Assembly: GCF_003576645.1 (NCBI RefSeq)
Contig: NC_044925.1
Coordinates: forward strand, 2,273,710-2,337,709
DNA length: 64,000 bases
Origin: Ipomoea triloba
Lineage: Eukaryota; Streptophyta; Magnoliopsida; Solanales; Convolvulaceae
Reading direction: 5' to 3'
In this document: positions 1 to 10,720 of the stretch, one piece after another
Layout: each line of letters begins with the position of its first letter
Numbering within the stretch: the stretch's first letter is position 1
Made by a program: the position numbers and the translations under genes
Notes under the pieces: generated by a model
What the model was told of the DNA's origin: nothing
The model's input: only the letters and a program-made list of their open reading frames with translations
The model's database searches: none

Positions 1-22
1 ATTCATTTTTTCGTTAATTAGC

Positions 23-155
23 AGCCAAAAACCTTGTGGTCTAGTGGCACTCGGTGTTCCGGTTAACACTCTCACATGGATGATGGGAGTGGGTTTGAGC
101 CTCAGTGGAGTCAACTGTTGAGAAAGTAGTTATGAACAAATACTACATTCTAACG
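23..155 (+). mobile_element. tRNA-derived SINE (family S1), full-length-like
   Basis: An A box (TGTGGTCTAGTGGCAC, about 35-50) is followed by a B box (GGGTTTGAGCCTC, about 90-105) and a tail region ending in a tract of AAGAAG. The same unit recurs at 3429, 6156, 19291, 41301 (-), 53716, 56282, 59300 and 61990. The B box carries TTTGA in place of TTCGA, so this copy is probably not transcribed. The ends are approximate. Confidence 0.75.
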
Positions 156-187
156 AAGAAGAAGGGAGGATAGTGCGCAAATTTTGA

Positions 188-510
188 CCTAGATGCAAAA
201 AGACCAATTTGTGCTTAAGGTGAGTGATTTTTGTGCTGTGTGCTTAGGTCTGTCGGTTTGTGAAACTTAAGTCTGTCGGTCTAAAACTTTAGGTGCATAA
301 TTTTCCTTCTTAAGGTGCGTCAGTTGTTTAAACTTAAGGTGCGTTGGTCTAAAGCTTTAGGTGTTTGGTTTTCTTCTTAAGGTGCGTGATTTTTCTTTTT
401 AAGGTGCGTGATTTGACTGATTTCTATACTTAAGGTGCGCCAGTTATAATACTTAAGATGCGTCATTTTAAAGTTTTAGGTGCGTGATTTGTATTCTCAA
501 TGTATGTTGA
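188..510. repeat. Degenerate short-unit array, core TTAAGGTGCGTGATTT
   Basis: About ten imperfect units of roughly 30 bp carry the core AAGGTGCGT with variants GTCAGTT, GCCAGTT, TTGGTCT and GTGATTT. The same array recurs at 17090-17400, and a trace lies near 42062 in the opposite orientation. There is no coding potential. It looks like the internal part of a non-autonomous transposon rather than a satellite. Confidence 0.7.
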
Positions 511-907
511 ATATAATATATCTAGCTAGATCAATTTACACTAGATTCTATTTAGAAACCAGAAAACATATTTTATGATATATATATATATGTGTGTGTG
601 TGTTGTAAGATGACTTATTAACTTTTTTTATGTTTCGCATTAAAAAAAAAATTATTTTTCGGTGATTAACTAAAAGTTAAAAAACGTTTTTTGAAAAAAA
701 AAATAGAAATCTATAACAAACATTTTTGGTATAAAATTGTGGGATTACCTTCTTCTTCTATTTTTTTTTTTAATGAGTAAGCCACTCAATTTATTTTTTC
801 TCAATTTATTTTTTCATATAGTCACACATTGATTTCCATTTTCAACAATATGTTCATTCTTGGAAATTTTATTGTTTTAAATTTATTTTTACAACCTAAA
901 TTATTTC

Positions 908-1060
908 GTGTGTGACAAGGTGGGCTCGGGTGAATTCAAGGTTAATTTCGTGTCTACAAAGGATCAACTGGCGAATATTTTCACGAAGCCCTTACCTGCT
1001 CCTCGTTTTAGCACTCTCCGGGACAAGCTCAATGTTGTCGACTGTCAATCTTGCACTTGA
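908..1060 (+). pseudogene. Copia polyprotein C-terminus (RNase H end), fragment
   Basis: A 51-codon open stretch encodes a peptide with the motifs STKDQLANIFTKPLP and FSTLRDKLNVVD, then a TGA stop. These are typical of the last residues of the RNase H domain in Ty1/copia polyproteins. Everything upstream of this fragment is missing, so it is the 3' stump of a pol gene. The frame is open here and the stop is immediately followed by a polypurine tract (GAGGGGG) and an LTR-like TGTGTG start, which is the normal order at the 3' end of a copia element. Confidence 0.85.
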
Positions 1061-1267
1061 GGGGGTGTGTGAATAATATTGAATTGGTATTTAGATCTTG
1101 TATTTTGTTAAATGTATGGTGTAGAAATGTAGAATAGCTTGACTCAGTTCTCTATCTTACAGGAGAGTTTTATGTTTCTATAGTCATATAGGACTGTGCT
1201 ATTCTATTGTTTTGGAATGAATGATTTTCTGATAGTCTCATCTTTCGTATAAAGCAATCAAGATAGT

Positions 1268-2181
1268 GTTTATTTATTTATTTTTTTTTTTTGTGTGTGT
1301 AACCCAGGGTCTCCACCGTCGAACACAATGGCTAACCCCTCGCTGGATTATAAGCACCTCTACTTAGGGATGGCAATGTGCCCCGTCCCCGTAAGGGACG
1401 GGGACGGGGATGTGGAAAAATAGCGGGGATCGGGGACGGGGACGGGGATACCCCTCCCCGCCCCGCCCCGTCCCCGATTAATTAAAAAAAATATAATATA
1501 TATATATATATATATATCCTTTAGGAATTATGACTAGTACTACTACTGGAGATGGGATTTAGTGGACAACTTCAAATCAAATTGTTCATTTAAGAATTAT
1601 TACAGTAATTCTGTGAATTTAGTCATATTTATGGATTAATAGACAGAATTTAAGTAGGCAAAATTTAGTGGACAACTTCAAATCAAATTGTTCATTTGTT
1701 CACTAATTTAAGCATATTACAGATAAAATTGTTAATTTGTTCACCAGAATACTATCTATGACAGTAAATGGGGATGGAGAGTGCGTGTGTGATGTTACTG
1801 ATGTATTTTAATTGTAATTGTAATTTAACACTAATAGTAATACATTATTTATATTGTAATTGTTTAAAGGAGTGCGATGTATGATTTGGACTATTTGTAT
1901 TTTGTAGTTTGGATTTACTATTTTTAGATTGAAAATTTGATAGTTTGACTATAGGGTTGATCGGGGATGGGGATTCCCCGTCCCCGCCAAATTCCCCGCG
2001 GGGACGGGGATGGGGAATTTTTTTAAATCCCCGCCGGGGACGGGGGCGGAGACGGGGACGGGGTCTAGGGAGCGGGGACGGGGACGGGGAGTATACTCCC
2101 CGCCCCTGCCCTGCCCCGTTGCCATTCCTACCTCTACTGAGTGGGACAGCTGACCTGGAGATTTAAGACTGTTACATACCC
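1268..2181 (-). mobile_element. SINE-like retroposon inserted in copia LTR, with 17-bp TSD
   Basis: The sequence is flanked by the perfect 17-bp direct repeat AAAGCAATCAAGATAGT at 1251-1267 and 2182-2198. On the minus strand it ends in an A-rich tail (the T-rich 1268-1294). Without the MITE inside it (1365-2138 including one TSD copy) it would be about 140 bp. A B-box-like GTGTTCGACGGTGG is present on the minus strand. Length, tail and TSD fit a SINE; its family differs from S1. Confidence 0.65.
1365..2130. mobile_element. hAT-type MITE, 766 bp, TSD CCTCTACT
   Basis: The element starts TAGGGATGGCAATG and ends with CATTCCTA, giving the terminal inverted repeat TAGG(G/A)ATGGCAA. The perfect 8-bp direct repeat CCTCTACT lies at 1357-1364 and 2131-2138. 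Both subterminal regions are dense GGGGACGGGG/CCCCGTCCCC arrays while the middle is AT-rich. The 8-bp TSD and the TAGGGATGGCAA terminus are typical of a widespread plant hAT MITE group. No transposase reading frame is present. Confidence 0.85.
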
Positions 2182-2492
2182 AAAGCAATCAAGATAGTTG
2201 TTATACCTAAGAGAGGTAAACTCTTATGTGACAAATTCGTTAGAGAGAATCTTGACAAAAATAAATAAACTTGTGAGTTGTGACCTTCCAATACGGGAAA
2301 TCTGATCTTGTTCCACACTTTCATCTACTTGGCCAACCTTTTAAGGTGGAAAAACTCATTTTTGATTGGGGGCTTACAGGGAGGCGACGGTGGAAATAGC
2401 AGCACACATGAACCATCATATCATATATATGAAGGATTTAAAAGGAATTGGCTAGCAGCAAGCGAAGGACTAGTGCCGGTGAATAGATGATC

Positions 2493-3031
2493 GAGAAAAT
2501 ATCATTTTTAGTACCTCAACTATAATACATGTATCAATTTTGGTCCTTGACTACTAAAAATTTCAAATTAGGTCTATGACTATTTAATTTGTATCACTTT
2601 TGGTCCTTGACTATTAACATTTTCAAATTAGGTGCATGACTATTCATTTTGTATCACATTTGGTCCTGTCTTTAAATTTTCCGGCCAAATTTCCGGCGAA
2701 GTCATCGTTAGTGATCGACGTTTTCTTTTCTTTTTTTTTTATAGTTTTTTTTATTAAAAAGTTACGGAGTAGTAAAATAATTTTTAAAATAAAAATTAAA
2801 TAAATTAGTCGGTCACCGTTGACTTCGCCGAAAATTTGGCCGGAAAATTTAACGGCAAGACCAAATGTGATACAAAATGAATAGTCATGCACCTAATTTG
2901 AAAATATTAATAGTCAAGGACCAAATGTGATACAAATTGAATAGTCATGCACTTAATTTGAAATTTTTAATAGTCAAGGACCAAAATTGATACATATATT
3001 ATAGTTGCGGGACTAAAAATGATATTTTCTC
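2493..3031. mobile_element. Fold-back MITE, Mutator-like, 539 bp
   Basis: Two arms of about 215 bp (2493-2708 and 2815-3031) are inverted copies of each other, beginning GAGAAAATATCATTTTTAG. Inside each arm a unit of the type TTTGGTCCTTGACTA is repeated about three times. The flanks are TAGATGATC (2484-2492) and TAGATCATC (3032-3040), a 9-bp duplication with one mismatch, as expected for Mutator-like elements. It has no coding capacity. Confidence 0.8.
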
Positions 3032-3428
3032 TAGATCATCGCTTAACATGAGCTTTTCTTTTCTTTTCTTTTTTTCTTTTCTTTTTTTCTTTTTTTCTTT
3101 TCTTTTAACTAAAATTGATATTTTTGGGTGGCTTCATTTTTGTTTTTTAATAGCAAAACACTAAAAAGGAGGAATACAAAAAGATTTTTGTAAGTCGATT
3201 TTCATGTTTCCAAACAAACCTTTAATTTGGTTTTAAATTAACAAAAACTATATATTTAAATGTAATTGTACAAGGTATAAAAATTTGAGTTTGTTCCACC
3301 AATGATAGACCCTTTTTAATTGGGATCCAACTACAATGTCACAATTTTCTAAAAAATCCTTCAGTATATAATATGAGTATATGACAATACATGATTTGTA
3401 CTCCGTATCTGATTAATAAATGGATTCA

Positions 3429-3512
3429 TGCCAAGATCTTGTGGTCTAGTAACACCCAGTTGCATTCCATATGAACAGATACTATATTGTAATAGAGTCA
3501 GTAGTACTCAAA
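3429..3512 (+). mobile_element. SINE S1, internally deleted
   Basis: The head (TGCCAAGATCTTGTGGTCTAGT) is joined directly to the tail (CAGATACT...GAGTCAGTAGTACTC plus A tract). The middle with the B box is missing, so this copy cannot have an internal promoter. Confidence 0.65.
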
Positions 3513-4392
3513 AAAATGGATTCATTTTTTAACTGCAGGTGGAGTCAGTATATTCACGACAACTAAATTTTTTATTTTTTTTTATGTTTCATTTTCATGT
3601 CAAATGATGAAAATTTTAGATTAAAAATTTTGGTGCTTTAACTTTATCTTTTTAATTGGTTTTTGCTCGTAGTATTGTTTAAATGTACAACAAAAATCAA
3701 ATTTGTTCCCCTTGGGCGAATTCATGTGCTTCACCAATATACGGAGTAATATATTTCTTTGATTTACAAGGAAGAGTCGTAAGTCATAACCACTATCTAA
3801 ATGCACATTTTGAGTAAAGTTCATATTGTGATTTAGTCAGCAAAAGAAAAAAAAATTATAAATAGTTCTTCAAAAACTTCAAACTTGAAACCTTATGATT
3901 ATTAGTATTATTAAGTTAATTATCCAATTCCAAGTAATCTAACCAGCTTAGTTAGAGAAGAAGAGATTGTCTCCAATATAAAATGTTTTTTGTTCCTTTA
4001 TAATTAATGTAATATCAAAAGTACAAAAGACAAGTATAACTTCATTAAATATTAAGATGCAATATCTTTCAAGACTCGTACAATTTTTATTATTTTTATT
4101 TTTTTGCATTAATCATGTTTGAATTGCTATACTATAGTACAGCATTGGATACTTATAAGTTGAAATCTCCGATATTTATAAATTAATTATTCCTTGATAA
4201 TTAAATTAGGACAGCTGCAAATTATTTTTTATTACTTTTTAAATAGATACTACACATAACGACAGCTTGTATATACACATCAAGAAGCTAAGTCAGCTAG
4301 AATTTTCTTCTTTTTTTTTTTTTTTTGAATTTTCTGTTTTTCTATTTTCTTCTTCAAAGTAGAATAATTCCGCTACACGACAAAATAAGGAA
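3513..4392. other. Downstream flank of the Dof gene, no gene seen
   Basis: AT-rich non-coding sequence with homopolymer runs. The part next to 4393 must hold the Dof 3' UTR, but I could not place a polyadenylation signal with confidence. The short open frames here have low-complexity composition. Confidence 0.5.
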
Positions 4393-4908
4393 TCAACAAG
4401 ATTGACTGCCGGAGGTGTTCCTCCGCCTCTTGGCCGGAAAAAGGTGCCGGAAGTCTCCGTTCTCCGCCACCTGCCACCCCTCCACCACCTCGCCGTCGAA
4501 CTCCAGGCGGTTCACGCCGGCGGCGTCGAACAAGCAGCCCTCGGACAGGGCGGTCAAGCCGCGGCAGGGCGGTTTGGTTTTCCGGCGGCCGGCTCCGACA
4601 GGGACGTTGCGGAGGGCGCCGCCGGCGGTCCAGTAGCGCTGGCAGCCTTTGCAGAAGTGCCTGGGCTGGTTAACATTGTAGTTGTTGAAGTAACAGAACT
4701 TGGTCTCCGTGCTCTTGCACCGGGGACACGGAATAACCTTTTCCGGCCTCTTTTCGTCTTCTCCGGCGGCCTGATCGCCGCCGTCTGCGGCGGCGGACTT
4801 GCTCTTTGACTTAATCTCTTTGTTGGGTTGTTTTGTCTGGACGGGTATTGTTGCCCCAAACAGCTTGATTCCTTGTGTGTTGTGGCTTTCTGCTTCAACC
4901 TCAGCCAT
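4393..4908 (-). CDS. DOF1.5: Dof zinc-finger transcription factor, DOF1.5/COG1-like
   Basis: A single-exon frame of 171 residues. Residues 61-89 form the Dof finger C-X2-C-X21-C-X2-C (Cys61, Cys64, Cys86, Cys89), with the family core [20 protein letters not shown] and, after it, [20 protein letters not shown]. Such proteins bind AAAG-core promoter elements in the nucleus. The N-terminal motif GIKLFGATI and the C-terminal KRRR plus a final QSC match the small Arabidopsis DOF1.5 (COG1), a negative regulator of phytochrome responses that also acts in seeds. The length is close to that protein. The alanine/lysine-rich linker at 30-55 is variable. The start is the first Met, shortly upstream of the conserved KLFG motif. 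The coding part is much richer in GC than its surroundings, with strong third-position C/G. The assignment to this subgroup rests on motifs at both ends and could be checked by phylogeny. Confidence 0.95.
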   Translation of the reverse strand: MAEVEAESHNTQGIKLFGATIPVQTKQPNKEIKSKSKSAAADGGDQAAGEDEKRPEKVIPCPRCKSTETKFCYFNNYNVNQPRHFCKGCQRYWTAGGALRNVPVGAGRRKTKPPCRGLTALSEGCLFDAAGVNRLEFDGEVVEGWQVAENGDFRHLFPAKRRRNTSGSQSC

Positions 4909-4920
4909 GAATTTCTAAAA

Positions 4921-5052
4921 GCTAGAGAGAGAGAGAGGGGAGAGAGAGAGAGAGATTTTGTGTTTAGGACTGAAACAAGAATGTTTATGTTTGATGGGGA
5001 GGTTTCAAGGTTGATATATATAGAGAGAGAGAGATTGTATATATATATATAG
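4921..5052 (-). promoter_or_regulatory. Dof 5' leader/promoter with CT and TA microsatellites
   Basis: On the gene strand there are two CT-rich tracts (the GA runs at 4923-4956 and 5022-5034) and a TATATATATATA stretch at about 5036-5051. The TA tract 130-145 bp upstream of the ATG could serve as a TATA element, and the CT tracts would then lie in the leader. This is inference from position and composition only. Confidence 0.4.
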
Positions 5053-5299
5053 AAAGATAGGGGGCAGAAAAAGATAGATACAGATGGGTGGATCTGTAGA
5101 GGATGAGCATACAGGAAGCTAGGGAAAAAGTACAAGTGTGAGAAAAAGGAAATTTTGGAGAAAAAGGTTAAGTCAAGAAAGAGAAAGGTTCATTTGTGAC
5201 TATGGGGCCGGGGCAAACTTTCTTCACAGTTTTTTTTTTTTATTTTGTTTTGTTTTGTTTTGTTAACTTAGTGACTCTGTCAGACTATATCATAGATCG

Positions 5300-5475
5300 A
5301 CTTTAAGACTCAGACCCTGCTCATAAGGCTGTTAGAAGAGGTAAATCACGAGTGGTTCGTACGACTCATTGTCAAATCTAAGCATATACTATACACCTCT
5401 GCGCAAAATGAGCTCTTAGGTTCAAACTCTCACCCTATCGCGAGACTAGAGGTCAGATGGTTAACCATTTAAGCT
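5300..5475 (-). mobile_element. tRNA-derived SINE-like repeat (second family)
   Basis: On the minus strand the sequence reads CTCGAACTAGCTTAAATGGTTAACCATCTG..., with an A-box-like TAGCTTAAATGGTTAACC, followed by GAGAGTTTGAACCTAAGAG, a B-box-like motif (GGTTCGAnnCC with changes). The ends and TSD are not resolved. Confidence 0.5.
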
Positions 5476-6155
5476 AGTTCGAGGGCAAAATCATTTTATA
5501 TCATACATAATTTTTATGATAAATACTACTATAAATAAATCAAAGAGTAACATTGACATCTATATAAATAAATAAATAATAGCATTTTTATTCCAAAAAT
5601 GTAATGGAGCAAGTACTAAAACATGATTCTTGTATTTGGATTTTGATTCATATATACTAACACCATCTTGGTCATACCCATTATAATAGTTCGTATTCTT
5701 ATATTCTATTAATCTCAAATCAACTGAAAGTGTACTGGTAAAATTTAACTCTTACTCATGAAAATCTATAATTTTAAATATAATTTATAAATATATAAAT
5801 TATATTTATTGACACAAATTAAATATTAAATAATTTAGATCAATTTTTGTTGATAACGTTGGACAAAAAATGTGTACAACATATAATGATATCAAATTTG
5901 AATACGATTGTTTCTTTAATATTAGATGTTTCTACCGATTAAGGCTCCTCCAACATAACTTGTATCTTAAGAATTGGAAGATGATCTTGATGATACATGA
6001 TTGAAAGGTTCAAACTTATACATATTTTCCGTGAAGTCATTGGCTTTATTGAATATTGGCTAACATAATTTGCATATGAATTTCCTCTTCAATTCTAACC
6101 TTCTTAACAAAAAATATAAATTGGGAATAACTTCCAATCAAATTAGTAAGATGAT
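5476..6155. other. Intergenic, nothing recognised
   Basis: AT-rich DNA with short TA and AAAT runs; no reading frame, RNA or element boundary could be supported. Confidence 0.5.
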
Positions 6156-6262
6156 GACCAATAACCTTGTGGTCAAGTAGCATGTAGTGATTTTTTCAGA
6201 TTGGAGGTCATGAGATCGAGATTTAGTGGATGCAGTATTGACTTTTTGTGTTGATTCGCAAC
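6156..6262 (+). mobile_element. SINE S1, degenerate
   Basis: CCAATAACCTTGTGGTCAAG matches the S1 head, GAGGTCATGAGATCGAGATTTAGTGG the S1 B-box region, and GCAGTATTGACTTTTTGTG the S1 body. The B box is mutated. This is an old copy. Confidence 0.55.
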
Positions 6263-6737
6263 TTTATTTTCTTATACTGTCACAGTTTTTAGAGACATAG
6301 TAGGGTGCGAGACTTGCCCCCTAGGCCTCCGCCCAGTGATCCTCTAACTAGTTGGTATTGGACTTGGTTCTTCACCAGTCTCGGCCCAACAATTATAAAG
6401 CCGCTTCACCTAGAGTGGACTCAACCCCTTGATTTGTGACCGTCAATCATATGTAATCTAGGCTGTTTTATTTTATTGTGGTCTTTTATTCTAGTTAGGG
6501 TCAGAAAATGCACTTCACCTAGAAGCGGACTCAACCCCTTATTAGTTTGAGTCAATCAAGTATATGCAATTTAATCTCATTTACTTCTTTGTAGTCCTTT
6601 ATCGATTAAAAATACAAGATATGTTTCACTTAAAACGGATTCAATCAGTGAAATTTAAATAAAAAAATTATATTGCACCTACTTTAGTAAGAATGGTTAA
6701 ATTCTTTTAAAAGTATTATTTTTGTTCTCTCTCTCAA

Positions 6738-7112
6738 AGAGCATCCATAATAGTGGGGTTTAATTTTTTTTGTGGGTTTTAGGAATTTTGGTAAGTGTGA
6801 TTATGAAAGAGAATATGGGAGGAGAAAGTGATAAAAAAAATTAAAAAAATAATAATAAAAGAAAATGAAAAAGTGGCTGCAATACTGAAGCAATCCAGAA
6901 AAAAATGAAATAAAGCCGCTAACGGACGCGTGTAGTGGGCGTTTGTTGTACGCCTAACGGGCACAACTCTTCTTCTTCTCTCTGACGCAAACACCGTTTC
7001 AATAATCCATTTTTACAGTTAAACCCAACTCACTTTTTCTCCTTCTCTTCTCTTCACATCATCTATCACTATTTCAATAACCCTTAAATAACCATGGTTA
7101 TGGATGGTTAGA
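6738..7112. mobile_element. Tourist-like MITE (family T1)
   Basis: It starts GAGCATCCATAATAGTGGGG and ends with TTATGGATGGTT, an imperfect inverted repeat. The segment TAAGTGTGATTATGAAAGAGAATATGGGAGGAG is found inverted in the element at 11467-11850, so the two are members of one family in opposite orientation. Both have a GC-rich centre. GAGCATCC termini are common in PIF/Harbinger MITEs. The TSD is not clear here, so the ends are approximate. Confidence 0.55.
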
Positions 7113-8180
7113 GTTTAAAATGGGTGAAAAGTTAAAAGAGAGCCGCCAAGAGCAACGAGAAAGGTGGGGTCAGGGGAGTGTTTGGCGTAAAAAGGTGATG
7201 CTTAGCTTTTTGTCCACATCATTACTCCAACTCATCATCTTGTTGTGTTCAAAGTCACACCCGGTGGGCCCCTTCACCAGGTAGGTTTGCTCTGTTTTTC
7301 TAAAAGTGGAACCACAAGTAAAGATTAAAAAGGTAGATAAAGCAAAACCCAACTGCAAAATTTCCTACTTTTATTTCATTATATTAACTTAGGTTTTCTG
7401 CGTCGCCCGGACTATATTCTAAAAATTTAATTTTGACAGTAATTAATATCAAAATGTACATTTTTACATACAATAAATTTAACACAAATTTAAATTATTA
7501 ATATTCGTGACAGGAATCAAACCCTATCATATTGTTAAAAGCAAGTCTTAAGTGAAACTTCTCATTCACGTTCTAGACAAATTCTCATAAAGCATGAATC
7601 TCCTTTTATTTTATTTTATGTTCTTATGATTTTTACATAAGATTAATTGTATAATTTTTACTAAATTATTTTATACTCATTAATCATTTATTACAAGAAA
7701 AATTAGACGTAGAAGTTGGATTAACATCATGTACAATAGCAAGTAATTAATAGGTAAAAAGAATATTCTAATTACATTTTTTAAGAGTTTGATAAAATTA
7801 CATGTTAATCATTTTTAAATGACAAAAGGTTAAACAAATGACTAACTTTTTGAGTTATTATTAATACACAAATTTTATATATTTAAAAATGATAATAAAA
7901 TTTTTATTAAACCATAAAAAATGTTAAAAGATAAGTGAAAAAGAACAATTGATTTAACTATTGACTAGTCTTCTAAAAAAATATTGAATAGTAGACACAA
8001 ATTGAGATAGGAAGAGTAATATTTTTAAGAAAGAAATAGTATTCAATATATGTATAGTAGATAGATTAATTTCAATAAATACTTTTCAATAGTGTTAATA
8101 CTAACTATATTTTAATTATTTTTATTTTTAATTATTAGTTTTGTTAAATTTAGTCTTTCAACTTTTTGAATCAACAAAGT
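7113..8180. other. Intergenic, nothing recognised
   Basis: A moderately GC-rich start (7140-7340) grades into very AT-rich DNA. No coding, RNA or element signal that I can support. Confidence 0.5.

Positions 8181-8252
<72 letters not shown>
8181..8252. repeat. (TAA)n microsatellite
   Basis: About 24 perfect TAA units. A short TA repeat also lies at 8373-8391. Confidence 0.95.
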
Positions 8253-8253
<1 letters not shown>

Positions 8254-8736
8254 GCTTTTCAGTTGTAGATAAGTAAAATTTAGTGAAATTTCTAAAAGTA
8301 GGAATATGTTAATTTGGACATTTTCAACTGAATTTGGTCAATTCATAAAACTATTAAAATTGATAGTTGATGAGTATATATATATATATATATTGTCTTT
8401 AAGCTTTAATGTCCAAATTTTAAATTTTTTTGATAATTTAATACCAAACTTTTGTATCTTTTGACATTTAAATCTAATTTAAAAAATATAATTTTCACAA
8501 GATACAACAATTAAATTTTAAAATTCTAAATTTTAATTATTTAATAATTTAGATATAACTGTTATGGATAATTCGATATTATTGTTACAAGACACGAAAG
8601 TCTGGTATTAAGTTGACAAAATTTTCAAAGGTTTGAATATAATTGTTACATGACATAAATGTTATGATTTCTTTTTCACCAATAAATCAAGTAAAAATAA
8701 CATTATTATCGAAAGATTAAAAATGATATTAATTCT

Positions 8737-8935
8737 TTTTTTGAATGACGAGGAAAATTCAAATCCATCACTCGAGGTGTGCACTAGGTAAACTCCACTT
8801 CTGTATATGTAATAGTTTGTAAATTAAACTACACATGAGAGGTAAAAACATTAGAATGATCATGTGTGACAGACTCAACCAAGAGCGTGTTAGACAAGAA
8901 TTGAACTCATGATATTTTGGTACGAAAATCATATT
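8737..8935. repeat. Dispersed repeat R2, SINE-like, second copy at 55928
   Basis: Shared blocks with 55928-56096 include TACTAGGTAA/CACTAGGTAAACTCC, CACATGAGAGGTAAAA, a GACGGATTCAACCAA-type block and AATTGAACTCATGA. On the minus strand TCATGAGTTCAATTC could be a worn B box. The two copies differ by many substitutions and small indels. Confidence 0.5.
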
Positions 8936-9329
8936 TCACACACTTGATTATATATATGTATGATTGTATTTAGTTGGAATACTTGTTAATTCATTACTAG
9001 TATTAGCAATTATGGTTATGCTTATCAAGATTATATTATAAGTCAACAATGAACATATCGTGGTTGACTAATTAATGTATATTGCGGCCTAAGAATTAAG
9101 CTCATATTCCTATATGCTATATGTAAATTATTTATTTATTTTTATTTTTATTTTCCTTTTCCGAGTTAGCGTCAATAGTATATACTTTAATTTCCTTCTC
9201 CCACGTTTTAATGTCGGGTAAAGTCAATTATGGAAAATGGAAAGTTTTAGAGAAATTTCATGAAACTTGTGTACGTATAATGTATGAATTACGATTTTCA
9301 TAAAATAAATTGGAAATAAAATAATATTT

Positions 9330-9800
9330 TCAGTTTCATTTTATATAGGTTGCAGTTTCTTTTCAACACAACTACATTGTTTTTTCAATATAACTACAAT
9401 TTTAGTAGACATTATACACTTAAATATATGAAAAACAGTCAGATTCATTTTATATATACTGCCCGCAGTTTCTTTTTAACACAACTACAGTATCATTTCG
9501 ATATAACTACAGTTTTATTGGAAAATATACACTCAAATATGTGAAACTGTTATTCAGTTTCATTTTATATACTTTGCAGTTTCCTTTTAACACAACTACA
9601 GTTTCTTTTCGATATAACTACAGTTTCATTTTGATTATATAAAAACAAATGTGAGGTAATATCATTTTAAATAAACTGTAGTTTAGTTTCATTTAAGGAG
9701 CTTTGTAAACTGTAGTTTAGTTTCATTTAAGGAGCTCTGTTAAAATGTGATGACAACCGTTTATTTACTTAAAAAAACGGTGTCGTTTTTTGGACCATGT
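9330..9800. repeat. Degenerate array of about 120-bp units (CAGTTTC/AACTACAG type) plus GGACCATG module
   Basis: Four or so units carry CAGTTTCATTTTATATA, CAGTTTCTTTTCAACACAAC and TACAGTTT..., the last with GATATAACTACAG. The reverse complement of the same unit builds 14463-14800 and 52240-52606. At the right end TGTCGTTTTTTGGACCATG and TTCCACGATATAAC follow. See the findings for the shared module. Confidence 0.65.
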
Positions 9801-10299
9801 TCCACGATATAACAACTGTTCGAGATAGCTCCTAGGCCTCTCGTTTTTGGGTTCCCATCCACTGATTAAAAGAAGGTAAAACAAACACACACACACACTC
9901 ACATGTATATAAAGAGGGGATTTAGTCGTTTTCTCGTGTTGATTTAGTTGGTAGTTGGGAAACGTAACCCTCTCACCCTATGTGTACACACGTATAAAAA
10001 GTAGCGTATATAGTTGAGTTCAATCCGGTTTAGTCAAAAAAGTTTTCACATAAGAATTTTGTTGTCTGCATTGATTACCTTCCAATTCCCTCATAAGAGA
10101 GTAATTTTAGAATGGAAAAAATATATAAACATTAATAACAATTATCAAATTATTTTATTAGATTGACTAAATCATTAATTTGATTAATTTTGCTCACAAT
10201 CATAAAATCAAATTCATTTTGTATTAATTATTACTTGACTTAATTAAAGGTAATTATTAATTAATTTTTATTATGTTACCAAATTAATAGGCATATATT

Positions 10300-10720
10300 T
10301 GTAAGATCAATAATACTGTCTAAACATGCAGAATTAATCTACTAGAAACTTAACCTCGTAGTAGCGGAAGCATAAGTTGTGTTAATCTCCAGCCATAGTT
10401 GATGCCTTGCTGTGTTGCCTCTTGAACGGTAGATCTGCAGGCTTTTAGTACCCTAGATGGTGTACTGGTATAATCTGAGCAATATGAGTACCATAACTTA
10501 AGGTGTTATGTACTATAACTTAAGGTGTTATGTACTGGTATAATCTAAGCAGTATGAGTACCATAACTTAATGTTATATATTGTCTGTCCTGCATTCCAT
10601 CAATGCAGACTTTATATAGGCATAATAGTGAATTGGACTAAACCTAGATGTCCACTCAAACCTGTAACTTAATGGGCCTAGTCACTTGCACCACATTATT
10701 AAGATCCACAATATATAATA
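10300..10720 (-). mobile_element. Probable LTR remnant with a TATA box on the minus strand
   Basis: On the minus strand the sequence contains GCCTATATAAAGTCTGCATTG, a good core promoter, followed by imperfect direct repeats around TAACTTAAGGTGTTATG (10490-10570). Promoter plus repeats without any coding region is what an LTR looks like. The ends were not found, so this is a tentative call. Confidence 0.35.

Larger units (their letters stand above)
1066..2230 (+). mobile_element. Copia 3' LTR remnant, interrupted by nested insertions
   Basis: The LTR begins with TGTGTGAATAATATTG directly after the polypurine tract at 1058-1065. It runs to 1267, is interrupted by a retroposon (1268-2181), and resumes at 2182 after a 17-bp target duplication. 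The right end of the LTR is not clear; the coordinate given is a guess. No matching 5' LTR lies in the window. Confidence 0.6.

Noticed and set aside
4402..4809. 135-codon plus-strand frame opposite the Dof gene
   Set aside because: It is the antisense shadow of a GC-rich coding region; no domain, and the minus frame explains the composition.
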